From: Raffaelea ambrosiae
Taxonomy: Eukaryota; Ascomycota; Sordariomycetes; Ophiostomatales; Ophiostomataceae
DNA: 64,000 bases
NCBI GenBank assembly: GCA_002778195.1
Contig: PCDI01000012.1
Coordinates: forward strand, 319,129-383,128
Reading direction: 5' to 3'
Shown: one piece after another, positions 36,170-47,387 of the stretch
Position numbering within the stretch: position 1 is the first letter of the stretch
Layout of the letters: each line of letters begins with the position of its first letter
Notes under the pieces: generated by a model
The model's input: the letters and a program-made list of their open reading frames with translations, nothing else
Database searches by the model: none
What the model was told of the DNA's origin: nothing
Position numbers and translations under genes: made by a program

Positions 36170-36292
36170 AATTGGCCCCCCAAAATGCGAGGCTCGAACT
36201 ATGAGCTAACTAGTTAGTGATTCCCCAGCAAGCTGGATCACTAATACACCGTAGAGCACCAAGCTTCAGTGGGGCTACCACCGGCTGAAGCT
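36170..36292 (-). repeat. Hairpin-rich tRNA-like element in the divergent promoter
   Basis: Plus-strand reading shows a stem TTAGTGAT/ATCACTAA with an inner CCAGC/GCTGG stem and a 3-base bulge (36214-36243), next to the palindrome CTAACTAGTTAG (about 36206-36217), and a 9-bp stem AAGCTTCAG/CTGAAGCTT with a 14-base loop (36261-36292). On the minus strand CAGCTTGCTGG resembles an A box and AGTTCGAGCC a B box about 40 bp on, followed by a T7 run (36166-36172). The cloverleaf does not close. It may be a small mobile or tRNA-derived element, or a structured regulatory site. Confidence 0.45.
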
Positions 36293-36432
36293 TGCGGCAG
36301 AGAGGGGGGGCGTTGACGGGTGGGGCCGGGCGGTGTAGAGTTGGAAGGGCCTACTATTAGCACCCCCCTCTATTAGCAGCCATCTACGCGCTGCTGGGGC
36401 GGGCGTGCGCGGATGATTCTGCCAGCCAAAAA

Positions 36433-36449
36433 ACGCGTCTCACACGCGT
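36433..36449. promoter_or_regulatory. Two MCB (ACGCGT) boxes upstream of DPB2
   Basis: Perfect ACGCGT palindromes at 36433-36438 and 36444-36449, 11 bp apart and about 150-165 bp before the DPB2 start codon. ACGCGT is the core bound by the Mbp1/Swi6-type MBF factor, which drives G1/S expression of replication genes in fungi. Confidence 0.7.
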
Positions 36450-36596
36450 CGGCCCTTTAAATTATTTGGGCAGGCAAAGCCTATCACCAACTTTTGAGGG
36501 GCAGCAAGTACCAAGAAACGGCAAATACATCGAGTGAAAGCGACGACGACAGAGAATTGACCCCCCCTCCCCCAAAACGAACAAACAACCACCGCC

Positions 36597-39487
36597 ATGA
36601 CGGCCGAGGAGGCGTCCGGCGCCAAGCTCAGCCCGCGCAAGCAGCGCCAGATGGCCGACTCGTTCTTTGGTCCCAAAGGCGTGGCCCGGGACCTTGCCGC
36701 CCGGGAGCACCCCACGAACATCACGAACACGCCCTCGGCCTCGGGATCGACAGCGGCACTGCTGTCGTCCTCGCCCGCCTTTGCCACGCCCCTGCATCCC
36801 GTCCGGCCCTTTGTCGCCAACATCCACGGCGCTGCCGCGAAAGCAGCGACAGCGACAACAGCAGCAACAACGTCGGCAGCCACAAGCAAGCCTACCATCC
36901 TCCCCATCCTCCTGCCGCCGGCCACACTGCGCCCGCTGGCCTTCCGCACGTTTACCAAGAAGCACAGCCTCACGCTCACGTCGTCGGCCCTGCAGGAGCT
37001 CGCCACCTTTGTCGGGCGGCACTGCGGCTCGGGATGGCGCGAGGAAGGACTGGCCGAGCGCGTGCTCGAGGAGACAGCCAAGAGCTGGAAGAACCGCAAC
37101 TGCGGGTTCATTGTGGACGGCGCGAGCCCCGAGCTCAAGGACATTCTCAAGACGCTCGAGGGCAACATGAGCGGCGGCCGGATTGTGGCCGCCGGCGGAC
37201 GAGGCCGGGGAGGAGGCGCAGCGAGACGGGCAGAGACCGCGGCCACATTGTCCTCCTCCACCACCATAGCATCCACAACATCCACAACATCCACAGCAAC
37301 GACGGCCGGTGCACAGCCGGGCCTCGCTCGGCAGGACAGTCTCCTGCTCGACGCGGCGCACGAGGCCGACTTTGCCAACACGCGGCTGGGTCTGCGGCCG
37401 GCCCTGTCCCGGGCCGGCACCGGGATGCTCTCGCGGGAAGACAGCCAGACGAGCTCGGGCATGGGCGGCGGCCTGGAGGGGGACGATGCCGACGGCCTGG
37501 ACGAGGACGACGAGGACAGCAGTCTGAGCGATCCGCGGCGATGGCTCCAGGTGGTGAGCGCATACGACCAGCCGCGGATGCTGTACAATGTGACCAAGAA
37601 GCATTTCGAGAGGTGAGTTCTTTTTTTTTTGGGAATTTCTTTTGTTCTCCTTTTTTTCTTCTCCTGTTTCTCCCCTTTTTTTGCCAATGCCACCACTCAC
37701 ATTCACCCAGAGACACATCCAAACCGTCCTTGCTGCCCAACACCACCCACAAGACGGCCGTCTTCCGCAACCGCTTCCACGTCGTCCACCAGCGGCTGCT
37801 CCGCAACGAGTCGTTCCAGAGCTCGGCCGTGGCCGAGGCCCGCGCCGTCTCTACGCTGGCCGGCGGCCGGAGACAACAACACGAGTCTTATCAGCCACAG
37901 CAGACACACAAGATCACGCCGGTCGCCAACCTGCTCGGCCGCCACGGCACGCACCACATGCTGCTGGGCATGCTCGTCGTGCTGCCCACGGGCAGCCTGT
38001 CGATCTGCGACCTGTCGGCCTCCATCGCGCTCGACCTGTCCAGCGCCGTGGCCATCCCCGAAGACTCGGCCTGGTTCGCGCCCGGCATGATCGTGCTGGT
38101 GGACGGCGTCTACGAGGAGGAGGAAGAGGCGGCCGGCCGCGGCCTCAACGGCGCCACCGGCGTGGGCGGCACCATTGGCGGCCGCTTCCAGGCGTTCTTT
38201 ATCGGCCAGCCGCCGTGCGAGAAGCGCAAGGTGGCGCTGGGCATCAGCGGGCCCGACGGCGGCGCGGACCACGCGATCGGGGGCGGCTTCGGGTGGATTG
38301 ATTTCCTGGGCGTCGGCAGCCAGCGGGCCGTCGGCGCCAAGATGCGGAAGCTGGAGCAGCGGCTGCTGTACCGGCAGCGGCAGCGGCAGCGGATCGCACG
38401 ACTGCGGGAGAGCGATGCGATGCACGAGTCGCAGGAGGGCGGCGGACGCGAGGCGACAACCGCAATGGCGGCCGCACCGGCGGACGCACCGGCGCCCGGC
38501 CGCCACCGGGTGGTCATCCTCGGCGAGCTGCACCTGGACCAGCCGCGGACGCTGCAGGCGCTCAAGAAGATCCTGGCGCTGTACGCGGCGGAGCCGGAAG
38601 GCTCGACGCCGGTGGCCTTTGTGCTGACGGGCAACTTCACCGAGCACGCCGTGATGGCCCGCAGCGGCGGCAGCGGCGGCAGCATCGAGTACAAGGAGTA
38701 TTTTGACGCCCTGGCGTCGGCGCTCGCCGAGTACCCGACGCTGCTGCAGCAGGCCACCTTTGTCTTTGTGCCCGGCGACAACGACGGCTGGGTCTCGGCG
38801 TTTGCCGGCGGCGCCGCCGTGCCGCTGCCGCGCAAGCCGGTGCCGGACCTGTTCACGTCGCGCGTGCGGCGCGCCTTTGCCGCGGCCAATGCCGAACGGC
38901 CGGCCGCCGCCGCGAGCAAAGGGGGTGAGGCGGTGTGGACGACGAACCCGAGCCGGCTGACGCTGTTTGGGCCCAACCACGAGATGGTGCTGTTCCGGGA
39001 CGACATGTCTGGCCGGCTGCGGCGGACGGCCGTGCGGCTGCGGGGCGGGCTGGGCGTGGGGGATCCGATGGAGGTGGAGGAGGCGGACGAGGCCCCCTCC
39101 TCCTCGTCCAGAAAGGAGGCGGACCGGACGGACAAGAACGGTGGCTCCGGCTCTGGCTCCGGCTCCGGATCCGGGCCCGCGGGCCTATCCCATGACATCC
39201 GGGCCGCCCGCAAGCTAGTCAAGACGATCCTGGACCAGGGCTACCTGGCGCCGTTCCGGACATCGCTGCGGCCAGTGCACTGGGACTTTGCCGGCGCGCT
39301 GCACCTGTACCCGCTGCCGACGGCGCTGGTGCTGGTGGACACGACGGCGCCGGCGTTCTGCGTCACGTACGAGGGCTGCCATGTGATGAACCCGGGCAGC
39401 CTGCTGGTGCCCGGACGGCGCGGTGCGGCGCGGTGGATCGAGTACGAGCTCGGGCGGACAGGGCGTGCGCGGGAGTGTACCTTCTAG
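36597..39487 (+). CDS. DPB2: DNA polymerase epsilon subunit B (Dpb2)
   Basis: Exons 36597-37612 and 37711-39487 (98-bp intron, GTGAGT..CAG, codon AG+A) encode 930 aa. This is the second, non-catalytic subunit of the leading-strand polymerase, which links Pol epsilon to GINS/CMG. The N-terminal domain is visible (RPLAFRTFTKKHSLTL through ERVLEETAKSWKNRN), then an Asp/Glu-rich linker and MLYNVTKKHFERDTSKP. The OB fold holds HKITPVANLLGRHGTHHMLLG and GSLSICDLS. The inactive phosphoesterase domain holds VVILGELHLDQPRTLQAL, FVLTGNF, FVFVPGDND, NPSRLTLFGPNHEMVLFRDD and VMNPGSLL near the end. Length is somewhat above yeast Dpb2 because of Ala/Gly-rich and acidic inserts. The ATG at 36597 is the first in frame after the promoter's CCACCGCC leader. 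Expected to be G1/S-regulated through the two ACGCGT boxes. Confidence 0.93.
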
Positions 39488-41841
39488 TTCTATGGGGGGG
39501 GAAGGGGGGGGATCGGTCTGCATCCGGTGTGCCGGGAACCGCCTGTTTTGTTTCCTTTTTCCCGTTGCTTTTCTGTTCTGTCTTATGCTCTATTGTCTGC
39601 TTTTCTGTTTCTTGTCTCACGTATGGATGGGCACATGAAATCACGACCGGGGGGGGGGCGTTTAGCTATTTCTGCATAGAACCAACACGGGGCGGCTTGC
39701 CGTCACTCGTACGTACCAACCCAACTGGAAGAATCGTGGACATGCTCTTTTTGTTTTGCACCATCGGCCGCGGGCCCAACGACGACGCCACGAGTCCAAC
39801 GACCAACGCATGCTAGGGCTGATTGGGGGGTCTGCGTCAGCCCTACGTTGGTGTGTCGGCCTTCCGCAGGGATTTCGCGGTGGCCACCAACTGGTTCTTT
39901 GGTTTTCTCTTGGCTTCTCGCAGATGGTCACCGCTCCTGCTCGGCAGACAATCTTATGTACGATTTCGGGACATGTCAGTGAGGCTGCGTCAGACTCTCT
40001 CCCTTCATCGCCGCCCCCCCCCCCCCCGTTGGCTGGTGGGCCACTGGTTTGTCCCGTCGTCCCGCCTGTTCCCGCTGTCTGGTGTTTTTTTGTTTTTTTT
40101 TCCAAGTGAGACAGCATGTGAATCCTGCGGGCTCTTTTCCAGACTGTGTCCGTTCTTTGTTGTTGTCCTTGCAGTCTTGCCCCCCTCCCTTCTCCCAGAC
40201 ATCTCCCGCCTCCCCTTCCGGGCGTTCCAGTAAACGCCTGCCACCTGATCAGTGTCTTGCTTGCCGAACCGAGCGATCCGATCATGGTTTTATTTTTGNN
40301 NNNNNNNNNNNNNNNNNNNNNNNNNNNNNNNNNNNNNNNNNNNNNNNNNNNNNNNNNNNNNNNNNNNNNNNNNNNNNNNNNNNNNNNNNNNNNNNNNNNN
40401 NNNNNNNNNNNNNNNNNNNNNNNNNNNNNNNNNNNNNNNNNNNNNNNNNNNNNNNNNNNNNNNNNNNNNNNNNNNNNNNNNNNNNNNNNNNNNNNNNNNN
40501 NNNNNNNNNNNNNNNNNNNNNNNNNNNNNNNNNNNNNNNNNNNNNNNNNNNNNNNNNNNNNNNNNNNNNNNNNNNNNNNNNNNNNNNNNNNNNNNNNNNN
40601 NNNNNNNNNNNNNNNNNNNNNNNNNNNNNNNNNNNNNNNNNNNNNNNNNNNNNNNNNNNNNNNNNNNNNNNNNNNNNNNNNNNNNNNNNNNNNNNNNNNN
40701 NNNNNNNNNNNNNNNNNNNNNNNNNNNNNNNNNNNNNNNNNNNNNNNNNNNNNNNNNNNNNNNNNNNNNNNNNNNNNNNNNNNNNNNNNNNNNNNNNNNN
40801 NNNNNNNNNNNNNNNNNNNNNNNNNNNNNNNNNNNNNNNNNNNNNNNNNNNNNNNNNNNNNNNNNNNNNNNNNNNNNNNNNNNNNNNNNNNNNNNNNNNN
40901 NNNNNNNNNNNNNNNNNNNNNNNNNNNNNNNNNNNNNNNNNNNNNNNNTAGAGGGGGAGTAGAAATGCCGTAGCGCCTAAAGGGCCTCCAGAAGAGCGCT
41001 GTTCTGCTGGCTATTCTGCTGTTGGTGTCCCCCCCCCTCTTTTTTTCCCCTTTAATTATTCAATTGTTTTAATTCGTCAAGAGAGCCCTCCCAACCACCA
41101 GACCTCACTTTGACGTCGCTTTGCATCTGACAGTCCCTCTCACCTCGCCTGTTCAGGGGCACGCTGCCGACAACGACTGGAAAATTGGCCAGTCTTCTTG
41201 TTTGTGTTTATTTGTGCCCGGCTGCGTCCTCTTTTTTTTTCTTCCCTCTCTCTGGTGGGCGCAGTAGTTTCTCCCTTTCTTCTCACTTCTTTCTCCTCCA
41301 TTGTCTGGCCCGTCTTGGATCTTTTTTCTCTCTCTTCTCCCTCTCACTCTCTCTCTTTTTTTATTTGGGGTTTTTCTCTGTCCGGCTTTTGGTCTCTTTC
41401 TCCCCCGACGGCCTTCTCTCGACTTCGCGTTGACCGACACCTCCTGCCTCCTTGCGACATGGCCTGCGAGCAAGCCACCGGCCTCTAGAGCTCTTCCTCG
41501 CCAGCTGTTTTGCTTGTCCACGCCTTTCCGGTTCTCAGCAACGTCAGCCTTTTTTTTTTTTCTCCAACATTTCTGCTCTCCTGCATCCCGTCTGCACCCC
41601 AGTCCGGGGCCAGTGTTTTTTGGGGGGCGTCTGCTTCTTTCGGCGCTTACCCCCCTCCTCGGCTTCTCCAGCGACACCTGTGCCTTTGTCTTCAGCACGT
41701 GCTCTGCTGGTCTAGACGACCCAAGAGCTCTTCAGCAGCTGGGTTGCAGCTGCCCACCGCCGCCGCCACCACCACCACCACCACACACAGCCACCACCGC
41801 CCAAGCTGCCCACCCGCACACCCGCGTCTCGACACGTGAAT
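39488..41841. other. Intergenic region with assembly gap and CT-rich leader of the OSH gene
   Basis: 3' flank of DPB2, homopolymer runs (C tract 40015-40027), the N gap, then about 800 bp of strongly CT-rich sequence (41020-41760) that looks like the promoter and long 5' UTR of the oxysterol-binding protein gene. A gene could be hidden in the gap; none is visible outside it. Confidence 0.6.
40299..40948. other. Assembly gap, 650 N
   Basis: Unbroken run of N. The round length suggests an estimated scaffold gap. The C-rich and T-rich flanks suggest a sequencing-difficult repeat. Confidence 0.98.
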
Positions 41842-44800
41842 ATGGCAGGCATCGAGCAGCTAGAAATCCACAGCAAGGTACGCCCGTCGTCCGGAGAGCC
41901 TGGCCGGGCTCCAATGGCTCTGTTTCGGCCCTGGGCCGGGCCCCGCCAAAAGGGCAGCCTCTTCAACAGGCTGTCTATCCACAGCCAACCAAACTAACCA
42001 ATGCATGTGCTTTTCTAGTCGTACATTCTGCGATGGGTCAGGGTCGAGGAGGGTCACACCATTTCCTGGACGGTGCAACCGCACAAGAAGTCCATGTACG
42101 TTGTTCAGCGCACCTGCTGTGCCCGGCAGCTCAGTCTGCCTGGGCCTTGTTCTGCTGCTTCTGCCTCGGCTTCTCCGCTAACCTCGCCAGTAACTTTGGC
42201 ATTGTCAAGCACCCAGGAACCAGCACCAACGGCCTCAGCACCTTCCAGCCCGACCTCGAGGATGGCCAGACCGACGGCAGCTCCGACGCGAAGCCCGGCA
42301 TCTTTGCCAAGAACGACAACACCACAGCCCCCGACCAGCTGCGCAAGAAGGGCTTCAAGCTCGTGAAATGGCACGGAAAATGCGAGGCCGACAAGGTCTC
42401 CATCGGGACGTATGACGTCCTCCCCGGCAGCGGCGGCATGTACGGCCTCGTCTTCGACAACACCTTCTCCAAGCAGATCTCCAAGAACGCCACCTTTGTG
42501 CTGCTCACCTACCCGACCGGCGCCCCACCCCAGGGCGCCGCCCACCAGCTGCGCAACCTGCAGGCCGGCTCCAACGCGAACAACAGCGGCACGAGCCTCG
42601 GCAACCTGCCCTCCGAGTCCGCCGACAGCCTCGGCAGCCACAACGTGCCCGGAGCCAGTGGAGCCAGTAAGGCCAGTGGAGCCAGTGGCGCACAGCTCGG
42701 AACCGGCGGAGTCGCCGGCGCCGGCGCCAACGGCGCCGGCGGAGCAGGAGGATCACTCGCCAGCGGAGGCGGCGCCGCGTCTTCGTTTGCCACCCTCACA
42801 GCCACGTCGTCGGCCAACTACCACGTCGGCGCGCTGATGAAGCGCCGGCGTAAGAAGGGCCAGGGCTACGCACGCCGCTACTTCTCGCTCGACTACGGCA
42901 CCTGCACGCTCTCCTACTACCACAACCGCAACTCGTCCGCCCTGCGCGGCGCCATTCCGCTCAGCCTGGCTGCCATTGCCGCCGACGAGCGCCGTCGCGA
43001 GATCTCCATCGACTCCGGCGCCGAGATCTGGCATCTGAAGGCCTCCAATGCCAAGGAGTTCTCCGAGTGGGCCCAGGCCCTGGAGCGGGCCAGCCGGCTG
43101 GCCCGTGGCGCCGGCGAGGCGCCCATGGCCGCCTACGGGTCATCGACCGAGCAGGCCGGGGCCGCTGCGGCCGGGGCAAGCGGTGCCAAGATCCCCGCCT
43201 TGGAACTTCCCCGCCATGGCCACAGCGAGGACCAGCGCGAGTGGCAGCAGGTCGAGGCCCTGGTGAGCCGCGTGGTCGGCACGCGCGACGCTTTGCGCCG
43301 TCTCGTCAAAGACATGGACACGGCCACGCCCCACCAGCAGCAGTCGCTGTTCGCGCGGAACGGCTCGTTGGCGGGCGGCGGCGCGGCCGCCGCCAACACT
43401 GCGGCATCCGCCGCCGAGGAGTCCGACGATGCCTCCTACGCTCTGAAGCCGGCGCTTCCGGGACAGCAGCCCGAGCGACGGTCTTTCTGGCGACGCAAGT
43501 CGTCGGCGACCCAGGCTCTGGCCGCCCAGAACATGGGCGCAGCGGTGAGCTCCTCTCTGGCTGTGCCCACGCCGTCGACGGCCTCGTCTGTTGGGGCGCC
43601 CGGACGACCCAACGGCGACGGCCAGGGCCAGGGCAGCGGCAGCGGCAGCGGCGGCTTGCGCATCGCAAAGCGGCATTCCAGGAACGTGGCCCACGAAGAG
43701 CGTAGCATGCAGGACCACTGCGAGGCGCTGCTGACCGATCTCGACTCGGTCGTGGCGGCCTTTACCAAACTGTTGGCGAAGAACAAGCACCGCCGCAACG
43801 TCTCCATCGCCGCGGCGTCTCTGGCGTCGCCGCGCAAGAGCTACGAGTCCACCTCGACCACGGACGAGTTCTTCGACGCGCACGAGGGCGGCGCCGCGAT
43901 GGACGACCGCTCTCCCCACATGCTGCACATTGACCGCCGCAGCGAGGCCGACGACACGCCCACCACCGATGTCGACGATGACGGGGAGGAGGAGGAGGAC
44001 AAGGACGACGACGACGACGAGCGGGGGGAGGGAGAGGAGCACGGGGTGGCCTCGGATGCGTCGTCCGTCTCCTCGGACGGCGGCGACGACGAGTATGCCG
44101 GTGCTGCTGCCGAGGGTGCCGACGGCCTGTTCCCGATCAAGCCCAAGTCGCTGACGCCGCTGCCCATCTCCGACGCCGTCGTGCGCCGCGCCACCGTCCG
44201 CCGGCCCACGGTCATGCCGCCGAGTCTGATTGCGTTTGTGCGCAAGAACGTCGGCAAGGACCTGTCCACCATCTCCATGCCGGCGTCGGCCAACGAGCCC
44301 ATCTCGCTGCTGCAGCGCATGGCCGAGCAGCTCGAGTACGCGCAGCTGCTCGACACCGCAGCCAGCCAGGCGCGCCCGGTGGACCGGCTGGCCTACGTCA
44401 CGGCCTTTGCCGTGTCGCAGTTCTCGAGCGGCCGTGCCAAGGAGCGTGCGATCCGCAAGCCCTTCAACCCGCTGCTGGGCGAGACGTTTGAGCTGGTGCG
44501 GTCCGACAAGGAGGTGCCGGGCGGCCTGCGGCTGCTGGTCGAAAAGGTGACCCACCGGCCGGTGCGGGTGGCCATGCAGGCCGACGCGGCCAGCTGGTCG
44601 TTTGCGCAGTCGCCGGCGCCGTCGCAAAAGTTCTGGGGCAAGAGCGCCGAGCTGACGACGGAGGGCCGCGTGCGCCTGGTGCTGCGCCTGCCCGACGGCA
44701 CCGAGGAGAGGTACTCGTGGGTGGTGGCCACCATGTTCTTGCGCAACGTGGTCATGGGCGAAAAGTACGTCGAGCCGGTCGGCACCATGCACGTCACCAA

Positions 44801-45395
44801 CGACACCACCGGCGCCAAGGCCGCCATTGAGTTCCGCACCAAGGGCATGTTTGGCGGCCGCGGCGAGGACGTCCAGGTCGAGCTGATGAACCCGCAGGGC
44901 GGCCACACGGGCGTGTCGCTGACCGGCACGTGGACGGGCGGCCTGAAAAAGGTGGAGGGCAAGCCGTCGTCATCATCCGCCAATGGTGGGGGCAATGGTC
45001 CGGGCAACGAAATCTGGCGGGTCGGCCAGCTGGTCGACGACGCCGCGCGGGTCTACGGCATGACCCGGTTTGCCGCCACGCTCAACGAGATCACCCCGCT
45101 GGAAAGGGGCAAGCTGGCCGCGACGGACTCGCGTCTGCGGCCGGACCAGCGCCTGGCCGAGGACGGGAACCTGGACGAGGCCGAGGTGGTCAAGACGCGC
45201 CTCGAGGAGGCCCAGCGCACGCGTCGCCGGCAGATGGAGGAGCGCGGCGAGGAGCACAAGCCGCGGTGGTTCACCAAGGTGGAGGGTACGGGTGCCGAGG
45301 GCGACGAGGTGTGGCGCCTCAAGAGCGGCAAGGACGGCTACTGGGAGGAGCGGGCCCGGGGGACGTGGACGGGCGTGGAGGATATATTCGCATAA
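41842..45395 (+). CDS. Oxysterol-binding protein of the Osh3 type (GOLD + PH + FFAT + ORD)
   Basis: Exons 41842-41877, 42019-42095 and 42191-45395 (introns 141 and 95 bp, GTACGC..TAG and GTACGT..CAG) encode 1105 aa. Splicing restores the N-terminal GOLD-like domain: ILRWVRVEEGHTISWTVQPH, then SINFGIVKHPG and later GMYGLVFDNTFSKQISKNATF. A PH domain follows (about residues 245-340: GALMKRRRKKGQGYARRYFSL ... EIWHLKASNAKEFSEWAQAL). A near-perfect FFAT motif EFFDAHE (about residue 597) after Ser/Thr-rich sequence should bind the ER protein VAP/Scs2. The C-terminal lipid-binding ORD (about 708-1105) has KERAIRKPFNPLLGETFEL and EKVTHRPVRVAM in place of the classic EQVSHHPP. GOLD+PH+FFAT+ORD is the Osh3 layout: a lipid and phosphoinositide exchanger at ER-plasma membrane contacts. 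Confidence 0.92.
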
Positions 45396-45947
45396 AGGAC
45401 CCAGTGGCCTGGTTGGTTTTCCATTTTGGTTTTCGGGGGGGGGCGGGTTTTTTTCTCACTTTCATTCGTTTTGTTTCATTCTCACATATCACCATTTGGA
45501 TTCAAAGCGGCGTCGTGATGGGCACCAATACAAAGCAGGGATAGCTTGTGTATTTCTTGGTTACTGTTTATTTTTTTATATTCTTCTTTTGTCGTACGCC
45601 TGTTTCTGTTTCTTGTATATGGCATTGGCAATTCAAGAACATTCTCTCTTTTTGTCTTTTGGGGGGGATACGTCGTTCCTCTTGTCGTTCCTTTTCTTTT
45701 CTTCTTTTTTTGGACGCCTCCGTGCCTGTAGGATCTCCCGGTTTCTGGCAAAACATAGTTATACAAGAGCATCAAACACAAAAAAGTTTTTGACGTATCG
45801 CGTTTTCTCTTTTGTCTATCATTCGCTTTGGAGCCCTGCCATATCTCAAAAAATCCCATCGCCCATTGTAATCATCAACTGTGTACACACATTACGCCTA
45901 TTTGATTGTCCCCTTCATTCCTTCGTTTCTTCTTGCCTCCCACCCCA
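45396..45947. other. Convergent intergenic region
   Basis: T-rich 3' flanks of the OSH gene (+) and the TMEM19-like gene (-), with several G runs (45435-45443 and 45661-45667). Nothing else seen. Confidence 0.7.
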
Positions 45948-47387
45948 TTATGGGTTCAGGGCGTTCTGCAAAGGAATCCCCCAGTACCACCCGGCCACGG
46001 CCATGGCGCCCATGCTCATCGTAAACGCCATCAAAAAGTTCACGTCGTTGTTGTCCAGCAAGTCCCACCCGTTCTCCACCACCCGGCTGGGCTGGTAGTT
46101 GCCAAAGCTCGGGCGTCGGTGGTTGTTCTGCGCATCGTAGCGCTCCAGCGGCGTCGCCTTCGTGTCTTTGAGGTGTGTCTTTTCCCGGTCCGCGGTGTCG
46201 TCCTTTTCTTTTTTCTCGGCTGCCGCCTCGCCGGCGGCCTTGTCGTCGTCGTCGTCGTCAACCACCGCCGACTCGGACGACTCGCCGTCCAGCGGACCGT
46301 GCATGTGCTGGTGCGCGTGCTCGGCGACCATCACCCGCTCGCCGCCCTCGCCCTCCACAATCTTGCCCGTCCGCACATCCCGCACCGACCGCTGCAGCAG
46401 CCCGCCCAGCACGGAATCGAGCACGCTGCCCAGCAGACCCCACAGCATCAGCCCCATCATCAGCTTCCGCCGCTCCGCAATGCCCCAAAAGGCGTGCGCG
46501 GCATTGGCCAGAGACACCGTGCCGTCGGCCGGGTTCAGCACCAAGCCGCCCAGCCACGCGCCGGGCATCCCCTCGGTGCACAGCGGCAAGAACACCATCG
46601 ACGCGGTCACCACAATCATCGACCCCAGCAGGCCCGCCGCCAAGCCGCCCAGCGTCACGCCACCATTGGTGCCCCGTGGCACTTTGCGCAGCGTCAGCGA
46701 CGTGATCAGCCGCGGCGTTTCGCCCGACAGGATGCCGAGCTCGCTGCTAAACGTGTCGGCGGCGACGCAGGCGTAGTTGGCAATGATGCCAATCACCAGC
46801 AGGTCGCCGGAGCCCCAGGCGAAGCAGAAGCTGCCGGGCGCCGAGGTAGGAGGAGGAACGGGGGATCCTGTCGAGCCGGCAGCGGCTTCGCGCTGGGCGG
46901 CGGCGAGGCCGGCCATGGCCTGGTTGCGGATGCGCAGCTGGTAGGCGTGGAGGAGGGTCAGGATGGAGGCGACGATGGAGTTGGCAAACACTTGGAAGAG
47001 AAAGACGTTAGAGACAGAAAGGAAGGAAACGGCCGGAAGAATCCGAGGGAAGCAAGGAGTCACTCACCCTGCACATGTGTGCGCGGCCCTTCGCCGCCGC
47101 CGCGGGGGCCGCTCGACGGCAGCGTCAAGGTGGCCTTGACCTGTTCCTTGACCTGGAAAGGGGAGAGAAAGAGAGGGGGGGAGAGAGAGAGGTGTACGCA
47201 CATGCGTCACCCGTGTGCCGGCCAGGAAGAAGACGACCAGCAGCACAAAAGGCAGGTTCCAGGGGTGGATGGCGTGCGCGGCAGCTGTCAGGATCGCGGC
47301 AGTAATGCCGGCCGGCGTCAGGCTCTTCTTGGCGTATGCGCGGTAGGCGATCGCCAGCGTCGCGGGCACGGCGATGATGGGCTTCAT
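45948..47387 (-). CDS. TMEM19/DUF92 family integral membrane protein
   Basis: Exons 47387-47202, 47152-47068 and 46990-45948 encode 437 aa (introns GTGCGT..CAG, 49 bp, and GTGAGT..AAG, 77 bp). The protein is hydrophobic with several membrane spans: IIAVPATLAIAY, LPFVLLVVFFLAGT, LLVIGIIANYACVAADTFSSELG, LGGLAAGLLGSMIVVTASMV, LMMGLMLWGLLGSVLDSVLG and the C-terminal FLMAFTMSMGAMAVAG. The AxxDTxxSExG and LRKVPRGTNGGVTxxG motifs are signatures of the TMEM19/DUF92 (Transmemb_40) family found from bacteria to man. A bacterial/plant branch acts as phytol phosphate kinase (VTE6), but the fungal role is unknown. Between spans lies a cytosolic loop with seven consecutive Asp and many Lys/Glu. Start: the ATG at 47387; upstream in-frame codons begin only with GTG. 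Confidence 0.9.

Larger units (their letters stand above)
36096..36596. promoter_or_regulatory. Shared divergent promoter of the mitochondrial-type gene and DPB2
   Basis: 501 bp between two divergent start codons. It contains two ACGCGT boxes nearer DPB2, two adjacent hairpins (36214-36243 and 36261-36292), the palindrome CTAACTAGTTAG, a tRNA-like B-box on the minus strand and G-rich runs. Features are listed separately. Confidence 0.7.

Noticed and set aside
36170..36292. Functional tRNA gene on the minus strand
   Set aside because: A- and B-box-like motifs are present but the acceptor and T stems do not pair.
36462..37718. Two 418-aa minus-strand frames overlapping the DPB2 start and promoter
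   Set aside because: They run through the intron and the divergent promoter with no splice or domain support, opposite the proven DPB2 exon.
37703..38980. 425-aa and 370-aa open frames on the minus strand across DPB2
   Set aside because: Shadows of the strong third-position G/C bias of the plus-strand gene; Arg/Ala/Gly-rich and without motifs.
43140..44906. 588-aa open frame antisense to the OSH gene
   Set aside because: Mirror of the ORD-coding exon; the plus-strand frame has clear domains, the minus frame has none.
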